A stretch of 64,000 nucleotides of DNA from Sthenelais limicola (lineage: Eukaryota; Annelida; Polychaeta; Phyllodocida; Sigalionidae): positions 127,396,755-127,460,754 of the forward strand of contig OW804094.1 in assembly GCA_942159475.1 (NCBI GenBank). The letters are read 5' to 3'. This document shows, piece after piece, positions 54,356-64,000 of this stretch; within the stretch, counting starts at the first letter, position 1; the number at the start of each line of letters is the position of its first letter. The position numbers and the translations under genes are program-made. The notes beneath the pieces were generated by a model. It did not search any database. It saw only the letters and a list, made by a program, of their open reading frames with translations, and was not told the DNA's origin.

Positions 54356-57300
54356 GTAAGTGCATGACCGGCCTATATAATATAATTGTGTGACTGTATT
54401 ATGTTGGGAGGTGCGGAGGTTGTGTGGGAGTGATGGGGAGGTATTTTATAATGTGAGATAATCAACTGTAATATAAGGCAATACAGCTAGAGATGTTTAC
54501 CATACCAAGCGTCCTGCTGTTGTCTTCATCTTCCTGGTCTATTTCATGACTATCCGGCCATATATACCAAACTTTATTTTCCTTTACGTTGGAAATGAAT
54601 CCAATTTGTTCAATAATAATCTTACATGAATGTCATCATTCCATTTTTTTCCCAAAGATACAATTAACTCATCAAATTTTCATTTTCCACAATTTAACTT
54701 GAAAATTTCTGACCTCCAATGTATTTTCCGCCCACACTTGTAAGCTTAAGGCACTCTTTTCAGTTATGTATATAATATATAATAAGAGTAGCCTATAAAA
54801 AAGAATAATGTATAAATAGAAATAAATGAAATAGGGGTCTTCAGTGGTCGCTGACATAAGATTTGTTGCTGTCGTTGTTGAGCTGGTTCTGTAGGTGTAT
54901 GTGGAGAGGAGTGACGAGCTCCTTCCTACAATGGCTCACTGGTCTATTGGTTCGGTTGAAACCTGAAATGTGATTTGTCCTTTCGTATTTTAGTGCAGAA
55001 CTTGCTGCGAACCAAATCGTGTCTAATCACAATTCCAATCGCATTCCTCCTGCTAGTGACATATTGGCTGGAGGGTACATTTGAGTTTCGGCTTTGGAAT
55101 GAAAATAAGGTATGGATGGTATACTAATTATTATTATAAGTATATGCCTTTATCTCATATTTGTAAATTTATTATTTTTCTGACAAATTAGTATTATTAG
55201 TAGGGCCTATCTGATTTGGTCGCTTCGAGGTAAGGTAAGGTATTGCTTGTATTTCTTCAAACAACGCACAATGATAGGTATACCTAAAGATGAAACAGGT
55301 GCATGATATATGATGAACTAACACACGGTTGAAATTCAAGAAAGCTTCCTCCAAACCAGAAACTTAGTGGTGACAGATTCCACTTTAAAGCGACCACGTT
55401 GAATACATGTATACTTTTCCATTATATTCAGGCTGATTTTGTTCACTACTCATATGGCAAGTTCATCGGTGATAGAAGCCGGGCTATCCGCGACCTGGAG
55501 GTTCCACCCGCATTAGATAAGGACATCAACAGCTTAGGCTCGATCATTAAAGCAAATGGACTCCAGAAGAAACCTGTACTCGTCACAGCTTGCGATTCCA
55601 GTCACTTTATTGAAATGAAAGATGCGATTGCTTCTATGCAATCACACCTCCCTTACCAAGAAATTATATTATACGATCTTGGGCTTAGGACGGAGCAAAT
55701 CAAAGAGGTAAGGTTACAGTAATATGTATTTGATATAAATAACTATTTTGTGAATTTTATCAAGAAAATGAACACGAAGAAATTATGTAGTGACTATTTG
55801 GAAAGTTGACCGTATTTAAATTGTTATGTCTCGTGACGGTTCGCCCCAAAGAAACGTTTATATAATGCCAATACCCAGAAAAAGAAATAGAAAAGCTACA
55901 ACTATGTAATATTGAGAACAATCGAATAGATTGTTCCTGTTTTAGTGACCCCAGCCCTCAAGCGGTCCAATATACTTTCCCCAGTCCATTATAACGTTAT
56001 ATTGTGCCCGGAAAAACCCCTGTGACGACCCACTCGTTGTCTAACAATACAATCATGTATTACTAATTCTTATTGATTAAAGCTGAAGACGTGGTGCAGA
56101 GTCCAGTACAGAAAGCTGGATTTTGACAAGTATCCGCTGCATGTGAAATACCATCTATATAGTTGTTCATGGAAGCCATTGGTTATTGAGGTAGAATAAC
56201 TATCATCATTTTTTCTGGGGTGGCCCAACCCCACCCCAGAATTACTATGGGTCCGTGCCAAGGCCCGTGGACTGATATTTCCCGTGTCCACGAACTGCTG
56301 GTCGGGCCGGAAGTGGTACACCGCTCCGACAAGGCGTTGACCCCAATACCGGTCTAGTAGGTCATAGAATAATTTGACCCCACACTTGAACCCATGTCTA
56401 AGCCAATCCAAAGGCGAGCTGGCGCGCACGTTCCCGTGCACGTCCTAATCACACATTGTCCACGTGATTACCCCGACCCAGATCCCGACCCAGATCCCGA
56501 CCCAGATCCCGACCCAGATTTTGACGCGTACTGGTTTGATTATACAAATAAAGAGGTTGGTCATATTTCATTCGATATGCTTCGTTTCGTTCGATTTCCA
56601 AGCCTTTGTCAGTTGTGTTTGCCTCGAGAATTTGTATTCTTATTATCGTTGCTATAAGCGATCGGCGCGCAAAGCCTCACAAGGCCCCTTGTGTACATGA
56701 TGTCAGAAACAAAATAAAACTGCTTTCTGAGCGATTCGAATGTCTTTACACAATAATCCTGGCATATGAGGTTGAAAACAAGGTTAGATTAGACGTTCAG
56801 TCATTTATATTCAGTCGATAGTTAATTATTACGGCTTTCGTAGTATCCACGAGCATAGGCCGGGGCTCTAATGACTCGGTGGACATAAGGGTCCGCCAGC
56901 ACGAAGGTCCATCGTGCCGGTGACAAGGCCCACCACCGCGTGTACAGCGAGAAGCCCCGGCAACACAATCGCCTAACCGTAGGTAGAAACGCGCATGCGC
57001 ATGGGCCAAAGCAAACAAACATGGCGTCAGAAGCGTGGTTCCGAAGAGTTGGAGGTGGTGAAATCGTGATATTTCCACCGAAAGGAATATCGTCAGACGT
57101 TAATATGTTCATAAACTATTGTTGGGATAGTATTTGAAGTCGACATGGCTCATTTACGCAGATTATACGGAGATTATTGTCTCAACATGCATCGGAAACA
57201 TGGTGGCCACATCAGGTTCTCTCGAAGCATGTGCAATCGGTGAAATCGTAAAAGATGCAAATAAAAAGGTTGGTTAGATTTAATTTGATATGCTTCATTT

Positions 57301-58119
57301 CATTCGATGTCCAAGCCTATGTCAGTTCTGTTAGTTAGTTATAATTGCTTATAATTGCGACTACACCCCAGAATCATCTTTCTGACACGTCAGAAGATTG
57401 TCACTTGTTATGAAATTGATATAGTGATGAATAAAAGACATTTTAAATCTGGTAACATCTGCATACAGATGCTCTTTACTTACCTCCTTAAACTTACCTT
57501 TTGAGATACTTATATATCATACCGTATAATTACATATATATGTGCCTTGTCCACAAACGTAGACATACACTAGCAAAGGTTCTCAAGGAAATACATCATT
57601 TTTCAGGAGACGTTACAGGAATACCAGTCGGTGATTTGGTTTGATGCCTCCGTTAGACTTCTGTGCTCCAACCTTACCCAGCAATTACAGCCCTATTGGT
57701 CAAACGGAGGAGTAGTTTTAATGATACCAACGGGTCACTCCAATTTCGCGCCTACAGATCCCAAAATGTTTGAGTCTCTACCGAGCAACATGGACGACAT
57801 GAAGCGCCTACAGATGTATGGAGCTACCGTAATGGCTATTAATAACACGCTTGATGTGTACGATGATGTCATCAAGTGGTGGGTTCGCTGTGCCCTAAAC
57901 AGAGACTGTATAGATCCCAGGGGATCCACAAATATGTGTAGCTTCCAAGCTGATCGTTATAAGTATTACGCTAAATGTCATCGGTATGACCAGTCTGCTA
58001 TTAATATACTCCTGACACAGAAACACAAGAACGATGTAAAGAAATATGTTATGTCGGACCAGTGCCTTAGAGTCATTAGAGCTAAAACTCACATGTACAA
58101 CTTGAAAATATGTAAATGA
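54334..58119 (+). CDS. DUF1647-like type II membrane protein gene (5 exons, 344 aa)
   Basis: Exons 54334-54355, 54994-55109, 55432-55707, 56083-56190 and 57607-58119 join in frame to 344 residues. Residues 13-16 are basic and 17-33 hydrophobic (CLITIPIAFLLLVTYWL), a type II signal-anchor that would place the rest in the Golgi lumen. Then come VTACDSSHF (97-105), EIILYDLGL (123-131), FDKYPLHVK (152-160), SWKPLVIE, IWFDASVR (184-191), GHSNFAPT (217-224) and CHRYDQSAINILL (298-310). These are the landmarks I recall for invertebrate DUF1647 / nucleotide-sugar-transferase-like proteins. The reaction and substrate are unknown. It is head-to-head with POLR1A. Sequons NLT (196) and NNT (253) fit a luminal protein. 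An in-frame TAA lies upstream of the ATG. Confidence 0.85.
54994..55109 (+). CDS. DUF1647-like gene exon 2 (signal-anchor)
   Basis: Residues 8-46: QNLLRTKS then the hydrophobic anchor and EGTFEFRLWNENK. Donor GTATGG. Nearby in-frame upstream sequence lacks a Met and hits a stop at 54957, so an upstream exon is needed. Confidence 0.75.
55432..55707 (+). CDS. DUF1647-like gene exon 3
   Basis: Residues 47-138, phase 0 both sides; acceptor ATATTCAG, donor GTAAGG. Stem region, then VLVTACDSSHFIEMKDAIAS and YDLGLRTEQIKE, the first half of the family domain. Confidence 0.92.
56083..56190 (+). CDS. DUF1647-like gene exon 4
   Basis: Residues 139-174, phase 0. LKTWCRVQYRKLDFDKYPLH and SWKPLVIE. Missing from a simple Met-start ORF search because it has no usable start; recognised by motif and by AAAG acceptor/GTAGAA donor. 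The acceptor is weakly pyrimidine-rich. Confidence 0.85.
56469..56519 (+). repeat. 12-bp tandem (CCCGACCCAGAT), about four copies
   Basis: Intronic array of CCCGACCCAGAT, encoding a chance Asp-Pro repeat in one frame. The flanking sequence CAAATAAAGAGGTTGG onwards is echoed near 57258. Confidence 0.85.
56538..57345. repeat. Two diverged direct copies of an 80-bp segment
   Basis: ACAAATAAAGAGGTTGGTCA...ATTCGATATGCTTCGTTTC...CAAGCCTTTGTCAGTTGTGTT (about 56543-56624) recurs as GCAAATAAAAAGGTTGG...TTTGATATGCTTCATTTC...CAAGCCTATGTCAGTTCTGTT (about 57256-57333), 715 bp apart within one intron. Confidence 0.75.
56985..57035. promoter_or_regulatory. NRF1 and YY1-like sites, possible intragenic promoter
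   Basis: CGCGCATGCGCA at 56990-57001 is a perfect NRF1 palindrome (YGCGCAYGCGCR). AAACATGGCGTC about 18 bp downstream resembles a YY1 site, a pairing typical of TATA-less animal promoters. A 38-codon frame starts at the ATGG (57020). It lies inside intron 4 of the DUF1647-like gene. Confidence 0.45.
57607..58119 (+). CDS. DUF1647-like gene exon 5 (terminal)
   Basis: Residues 175-344 and TGA. Acceptor TTTTTCAG. Carries WFDAS, HSNFAPT, the MYGATVM...W.VRCAL block, paired cysteines (270, 275, 285, 298) and CHRYDQSAIN. The 171-codon frame is the longest in the window. Confidence 0.92.
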   Translation, partial: ETLQEYQSVIWFDASVRLLCSNLTQQLQPYWSNGGVVLMIPTGHSNFAPTDPKMFESLPSNMDDMKRLQMYGATVMAINNTLDVYDDVIKWWVRCALNRDCIDPRGSTNMCSFQADRYKYYAKCHRYDQSAINILLTQKHKNDVKKYVMSDQCLRVIRAKTHMYNLKICK

Positions 58120-59200
58120 TTGAAATGGTATAAATATCTGTTCTTGTCGCTTTGCACGTAAGTTTTAAACTTGTGTACAAATAGCTTTTTGTATATTAGA
58201 ATCTTTGATATCATATAAGATTATGGACACAATGTTGGACAAAAAAAAGATTATGGACATAATTTGAATTTATTACGGTCAATTACAGCAGCCAAAACTT
58301 ACATTTTCCATAAGATGAGCAAGAATCTCCCTTCTTTCTTACTCAGTTCTCAAAAGTGCCAAACTTGTGATGTATTATCCATGTGGCCCACCTGTCCTAT
58401 AGTGACCAGATGGCGACATCATCTGCACTTCCTTTCCCATGTAGACGGGAGGCTATGCGGTAGGGTGTGTGGGTGGAATGTTCAGGGTGGGAGGGAAGGC
58501 TTAAGAATAAACAATGACAAAAGCCTAATATTTAGATAATATTTTAACGTCTTCACGAGGCGTCCACTAGCCACCGATCCTCCTGGACTCGCAGTATGAA
58601 CTCGCACAATATATATGTATTACTATGCACATTCTTATACCGCCGTCCACAAAAGCATTTCTAAACTTTCCATTTAAGTATTTTAGTCCTAGTTATATTG
58701 TGTAAGGCATCCTTATTGCTAGTAAGTTGATGGGTAGGAATTGTACGTGGGTGGGTTAAAATGGCACACAAAGCACTGAAGTCCTTATCTTTATTTACTA
58801 TTTAAAGGCAAATGTTTTATAAACATTGCTTGGGGATATGTTGCTGGATTTGTATAGAACAATCCTGACAATTGTTATTGGTATATTTTTGTAATTTGTC
58901 AAACTTACGACCAGATAAAAAAAGTACTAAAATATGTGCAAATGCGACTAATGTACGATAAATCTTTCATCTAATGCATGTAATATTCTATATTAGTTCT
59001 TTTCCATTTTCTGAGCTATGAAATGATTGGCGATGATCAATACATCTCGTTACAATCAATTAAACATGTACTAATTTGGATTGGTTCATTTTATTCAGGA
59101 ACAATAGTTACAATATTCAGTGCTATTCTTGTAAATGGCATTTGATGCCATAATGACCAAATAAACTAACAAGAGTTTTCATGGTGAATTATTGCTCCCC
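58120..59200 (+). other. 3'UTR and downstream sequence of DUF1647-like gene
   Basis: AT-rich. AATAAA occurs at about 59160, with further copies near 59466; I cannot tell which is used. No other gene seen. Confidence 0.4.
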
Positions 59201-60110
59201 TACTGACACCCTTTCCACTTATCCATTTTAAAGATCAAGTTAAAAAAAAGACAAATAAAATACAAATTAATAAACATGTTAAAACACCTATTTGTGTAAT
59301 AATCTACCTAGATCCAACTGTAACTCAACTCGCCCGATGTAAGTTTATTCGACTTTTTTTGTATACTTGATTATACATAGTTATACAAATTTATTTATAC
59401 GGCAACGCATGAAAACATCCTAAAAGGACACTGCGTATTTATATCTGAGCTTTGTAATGGTTTGGTAAATAAAAATGTTCAAAAAATATATCTTAACTAT
59501 ATTCTGGTATTCGCTTGACAACACAGACGAAGGTTGTTCTCTTAATTACTATGTTTAATTATTGATTTACTATATGCTATACTGTCATAATAGTTAACAG
59601 TATGGTTTAACATTAGGGGCTGAAGAAACATCGTTTAACAATTTAAAAGCATATGACTGTAGTACACTTAGCACTAGCCATTTGAGAGAGTAAATAAAAC
59701 AAAGACTGACCAGGTTGGCTTGAAAACCTGTGACTATGAAGAAGACTCCCCCAACTCCCACCCCACCCTCACCGCTACCCGGTGGTTCAATGTTATATAT
59801 TAAAAATAAATTATATCAATCAATCAAAAAATAGAGGGCATTGGGGAGCTACAGGCTTATAAATGGTGTTTAATGATAATCAGCTACCATGAATACACAA
59901 CTCCATCTGGTGGGTAGAAAACAGCACAAGACACTTAAATGCACTAAATGTAATATAAACAAACATAATTGATCTTGGCCCACAGTGTGTGTGGCCAAGG
60001 ATCCAATCTGTAAGTAGTATATAGAAAGTGCTCACGCTGATATGTCGCAAGGTGGCGCATCTAACGCTTCTACTCCTGGTGCACATTACCAGTATAATTT
60101 GTAAGTACAC
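59201..60110. other. Noncoding, AT-rich
   Basis: I see no exon or RNA gene. A short GC-richer patch lies near 59745-59785. Confidence 0.4.
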
Positions 60111-60285
60111 TCTTAAGAAAAAAGGGTTCTTCAAAATCTAAAATGGTTCTTCAGGATCATCAGGGGTTCCTCCAAGAACCATAGGGGTTGAATTTTAGGT
60201 CAGTTTTAGGATTCTACTTAAATTCAAAGGGTTCTTTAGATCATGGAGGTTTTCCAAAGAACCTTATGTTTTCCCTTAGGAAAGG
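60110..60285. mobile_element. GGTTCTT-rich foldback/MITE-like end
   Basis: Begins at a TTAA (60112) with AAGGGTTCTTC. Holds GGTTCTT/GGTTCCT in direct and AAGAACC in inverted orientation at least seven times. Similar words (AAGAACC, GGTTCTACAAAGAACCC, GGTTCTTGG) reappear at 63925-64000 at the window edge. This suggests a foldback or MITE-type element. Confidence 0.45.
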
Positions 60286-60289
60286 AATA

Positions 60290-60480
60290 CGGTGAGTGAG
60301 TGAGTGAGACTGGTTGCTTTACGCCCTTATCAACACATTTAATATGGTTATATCAAGGGCGGGAGAGCTGAGAGGGAGGCAGTTTATGATCATACCCAGG
60401 AAATAGAGATAGAGAAGAAGGGAGAGAGACAGAGAAAAAGAGACAGAAACGCACTTTAAGGTCTTACCCAGGACCATGAA
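60290..60480. repeat. (GAGT)n and purine-rich low complexity
   Basis: GTGAGTGAGTGAGTGAG at about 60292-60308, then A/G-rich sequence (GAGAAGAAGGGAGAGAG). No gene. Confidence 0.7.
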
Positions 60481-61560
60481 AGAAATAAGGTTCTTTGGAG
60501 AATGTAATAATAGAACTATAATTATGTGTTTAATATCAACCAAATTTAAACATACCAGTACATATACAGGCTTTCTGCCAGACAAGTGTCTCCCACAGGA
60601 TGCAGGAGGTATATATCTGGCCAACGATTTTAAATCTACAAGCGCCTTCGGCACTTGGAATATAACAGGTTAGGTCTGCAATTCTCTCTTTTACCCCTCT
60701 TCTCTTCACTCTCCCCTCCCCTCTTTCTCTGGGTATATCCTGAGAAAGAAAGGGAACGATATCTTCTTTATTTTGAATGTTAGACTTGCCAAATTTAACA
60801 CTGGAAACCTATTTGAAAACTGAAATAATGAAAACTGAAATAATGAGGATTTAAGATTAGCATTTTAAGAATTTTAGAATTAAGAATTTTAGGAGATAAG
60901 AAATAAATGAGAGAGATAGATGAATATGGGAGGGGAGAGGGAGCACGGTCACCCTCCCTCACCACACTTCCCCCTCTCCCTCTTTTCCCTCCCACTCTTC
61001 TCTGACTTTCATACCTGTTTTTCTCTCCCAACCCCATCTCCGATTCCTCCCCCTCTCCCTCCCCTCTTCCTCATGCTCCCCTTCCCCGCATTCTTTAATA
61101 GCATCTGGACAGCAGCATAACATTCCCATTTTGATTCCCATAATACAGCTTTATCATTCGCAGAAATTTGGATGAACTGCTTTTAGGTAAGAGGGAAATA
61201 TTTTGCTCTAACTAAAGATCACTTAATATAATCTTGTGTATAATTCGGCCCTACATGTAAATTAAAGTCATATCTACAATACATCAAATATTTGAAATAG
61301 GCAGCTTAAAAAGATAAGGAGAATGATATCTGTCAAGTTGTATGAATTTAGCAAAAAGTGAATGAATGCTTAATTTATGTATATATCTGAGGTTATCCTG
61401 AAGAGTATATTTAACTTTACTCTTCACAGTTCTATGTGTGGAAGAATCTTGTTTCATTATGTGACAGTTCTGCATAATATACAATTCCAGACAGTGGCTT
61501 CATCAGTATGTATGTATAGGTAATTAGAATATTAATACTTTTCACATCAAATCAAATATT
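60481..61560. other. Noncoding, with a pyrimidine-rich tract
   Basis: Includes a C/T-rich stretch (about 60950-61090) giving chance ORFs on both strands. No family resemblance. Confidence 0.4.
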
Positions 61561-61563
61561 GCA

Positions 61564-61761
61564 TTGAAGGTGACGACGACGTCGGCCACTTTGGCCGATG
61601 GGAAAGGAGCAAATGTGGCTTTTGCCGACGTCTTTTCGGGAATACTGTTAGGGGAAGAACAATGTGAAAGTCTCCTTGAAAATGTAAGAATGGATACTGA
61701 CAGGGACAGGGTTATTATAAAGGGGAAAAAAGTGGGTAAACAGCCAAGAAATAAATATTAA
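61564..61761 (+). CDS. Unrecognised ORF or exon, 65 codons
   Basis: A GC-richer frame in AT-rich surroundings (TTTSATLADGKGANVAFADV, LLGEEQCESLLEN, then a basic tail). A possible GTAAGA donor follows GAAAAT at 61685, so only the first part may be exonic, with an acceptor around 61560. Nothing recognised; also open in a second frame. Confidence 0.15.
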   Translation: MKVTTTSATLADGKGANVAFADVFSGILLGEEQCESLLENVRMDTDRDRVIIKGKKVGKQPRNKY

Positions 61762-61989
61762 CCTAAAATAAGGCACCGCATATAGATCTGGAGAATCCAA
61801 GATCGATGTAGTATTTAGACTTCTTTGTAGTTTGTGCGAGATATGGGAGAGTTTTTTAGGCAACGCCTGGAAAGGTCCTTGAAGGATAGTGTATGTAACT
61901 TCTTGAATGTATTATTGGCCACTAATGAAATAAGAAAAAAACACTTCTCAATAGCTTCATCAATATAAACGCTATATTTAACACCCTGT

Positions 61990-62040
61990 GGACATTCCAT
62001 TGGAGGGAGGGAGGGAGGAAGAGAGAGAGAGAGAGAGTGG
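61990..62040. repeat. (GGGA)n/(GA)n simple repeat
   Basis: GGAGGGAGGGAGG passes into a (GA)n run ending at about 62037. Confidence 0.85.
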
Positions 62041-62749
62041 GCAACCACTGTGATAAACTCGTGACCAGCGAGGCATGACGTGACGTAATGGGTGACCGTG
62101 GGTCTGCTACATAGGTTGTCACCCTCCTCAGTTCTCTAATAGGGAAGAAAAACCCGGTACCAGGCGGGCGTCTCTGGTATACTGGTCCCCGGTCCCTCCC
62201 TTTTCCACGCGGAGTGCTCAGTAAGCCTCCAACCACGTCTTAATATAGTGGTCAACAAACAAGCTAGCGGCCGCGGCCAGGTCAACCCCACTTACTTGTT
62301 GTTTAGTGTATCCCCTCACCCAGTAGTGGTGGGGGCCATGCGCACAGAAGTTTGTTGGGGGAAGGGGTGGGGGTGGGGCTAGGTATGACAGACAAGCAGG
62401 CTTACAGTCCTTGCACGCCCTGCCTAACGGTCAACAGGGTAGGACGTTCATTTCAAATTGACTGGTAATGGTATGAAAGTCAAGGTAAGTTATTTAGTTC
62501 TTGTTCATTTCTCTAACCCTCTAAATCAATATATGTTTTGGTTATATCATACATTAATCTCAAATAATCTTTAAGATAATCAAAAATATTTGCTGGTAAA
62601 ATCGTTCTCATACTTTTTATTATGATACTGATATCGTATAGGACTTAAAGAATATACGATTTTGCACCTCAGTTAATTGTCTGTATATAATTCATGAATC
62701 CATTCTATTGTATTTGTATATTTTCAGATCAGTGAAAGGTGTGATACTA

Positions 62750-63590
62750 ACAACTTTTGAAGCAAGTCAGTTTGTTAAGAATGTGGTAATTATTAATGTT
62801 TACCATCATTGGAATCGGCTTGATCTCATTCCGTAATGGCAACAGAAGGCATATTGCAGAGTATAAATGGAAAAAAGCAAGGTTAAGTAGAAGTATTCTA
62901 GCTAAAGGTATTAGTATATGGAATAGACTACCAGAAGCCATACGTATGGAACTTGAACCCAAAAGATTGAAAGTTAGATTAAAACAACTATATCTGACTG
63001 ATTTTGTTAGGGCTGGTTTAGTGGCATAATGTTTAGTAACAAAAAAATAGAAAAAGTGGAGAGAAAATGGAGAGATTGTAATTATTGTAATTATAATACT
63101 AAACTTGTCTAGGTTGCTTCTTTCATGTATACTGTTACTGATATATATTTCTTTGTCAGCAGTTAGCATTAGCATACGAATCCTGTCTTGCACATAATGT
63201 ATAACTATACTATGCATACTTTTGATTAGTAATGGTTAACATGTAAGAGCACGGCGTCGACAACACTGTATAAAATCATGTTTTTAACTTTTCCCTTCTT
63301 CTCAATAACCAACCACTGACAAGGTGATATGAGTTGGAGGTTTGTTCTTAATTCTCATTAATTATCGTGTACCTTATTCATTTTGTATTTAGGCTAACTG
63401 TAACCTAATTTAGTACATTATCTCATTTAATATATGAATGTATTTAAAATTGTACTGTCCTAAACAGCGTTAATGTATAACATCTTCCTTTCTCTAATTG
63501 TTTAAATCAGGCTGTCCTGAAAATATTCATACTTGTACGTGTAGAAATGTTGTAGACCTGAATAAAATATTTTCTAAATCTAAATCCCTT
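62750..63590 (+). mobile_element. LINE 3' end remnant
   Basis: The frame at 62796-63029 contains NGNRRHIAEYKWKKARL, AKGISIWNRLPEAIRME and KRLKVRLKQLYL, typical of the C-terminus of non-LTR retrotransposon polymerases. The stop at 63027 is followed by an AT-rich 3' tail and AATAAAATATTTTC near 63562. The 5' part is absent. It differs from the remnant at 50515, so two families or subfamilies are present. Confidence 0.65.
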
Positions 63591-64000
63591 CAAATATGGT
63601 GATAAATCAAAATACATTTTTTTTGCGACTTAATTTGTGACTCTGTTTTCCCGTGACACTTCACAATTGTTCTGTCTACCTATCATATCACATTTATGAT
63701 CATATTATTCAATGGCTTTATACATAAGCATGATTTATATTTTATGCGACAAGATGATGTCCTCCCAAACAGACTTGGAGGGAAGAAAGGAAGTATCAAC
63801 TGGAATATTCACTGAAGAATAAAGGAAAATACTATCCACACCATATAATGGAATATGTTGAATAATTTGGTGAAAAGTGATGCTACTTCAGCAGTAAAAA
63901 CAATAATAAAATCAACTAGGCAATGAAGAACCATATTCAGAGGTTACAAATAGAACCCTGTGGTTCTACAAAGAACCCTTGACAAGCTATGGTTCTTGGA
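63591..64000. other. Noncoding window end with GGTTCTT words
   Basis: AT-rich; the last 80 bases hold GAAGAACC, GGTTCTACAAAGAACCC and TGGTTCTTGG, which look like the start of an element of the kind seen at 60110-60285. Confidence 0.4.

Noticed and set aside
56070..56441. 123-aa minus-strand ORF
   Set aside because: It overlaps exon 4 of the plus-strand gene in antisense; the plus frame carries the conserved motifs.
62747..63217. 156-aa minus-strand ORF
   Set aside because: It lies opposite a recognisable LINE tail and shows no family features.
1..64000. Homeobox or other developmental gene inside the window as the target of the enhancer-like blocks
   Set aside because: I looked for homeodomain (WFQNRR-type), bHLH and zinc-finger signatures in the frames and found none.

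Overview
The window is animal nuclear DNA: coding exons are short, with GT/AG introns, and most of the sequence is noncoding. The dispersed repeats (a tRNA-derived SINE, LINE tails, MITE-like pieces), clusters of TAGGCCTA-type motifs and the protein families suggest a marine invertebrate, perhaps a non-vertebrate deuterostome. The lineage cannot be fixed by eye.

The main gene is POLR1A, the largest subunit of RNA polymerase I, on the minus strand. Thirty-two consecutive coding exons (50409 down to 22868) join with matching phases into about 1647 residues. They run from the start codon, which has an in-frame stop upstream, through the N-terminal zinc sites, the [10 protein letters not shown] catalytic loop, the bridge helix, the metazoan HMG-like dock, the trigger loop and a long acidic insert, to the start of the conserved C-terminal end. 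The last 70-100 codons expected for the family were not found in the 22.8 kb of downstream sequence.

Head-to-head with POLR1A, on the plus strand (54334-58119), lies a five-exon gene for a 344-residue type II membrane protein. It resembles the DUF1647 / glycosyltransferase-like proteins found in many invertebrates. A LINE tail lies in the apparent 5'UTR intron of POLR1A.

From left to right: 0.3-1.9 kb is a 15-bp satellite with higher-order structure. 2.2-3.4 kb holds a duplicated segment and a SINE. 4-21.2 kb has no recognisable gene but many GC-richer blocks dense in homeobox-, TEAD-, POU- and GLI-like sites, which look like developmental enhancers. Similar blocks continue inside the large POLR1A intron (26.4-32.8 kb), so POLR1A may be a bystander in a regulatory block whose target gene lies outside the window. 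This is inferred from composition, not from an alignment. 51-53.5 kb has minisatellites, a TAGGCCTA-rich tract and an exact 90-bp duplication. 58.1-64 kb is mostly noncoding, with GGTTCTT-rich foldback-like ends, simple repeats and a second LINE tail.
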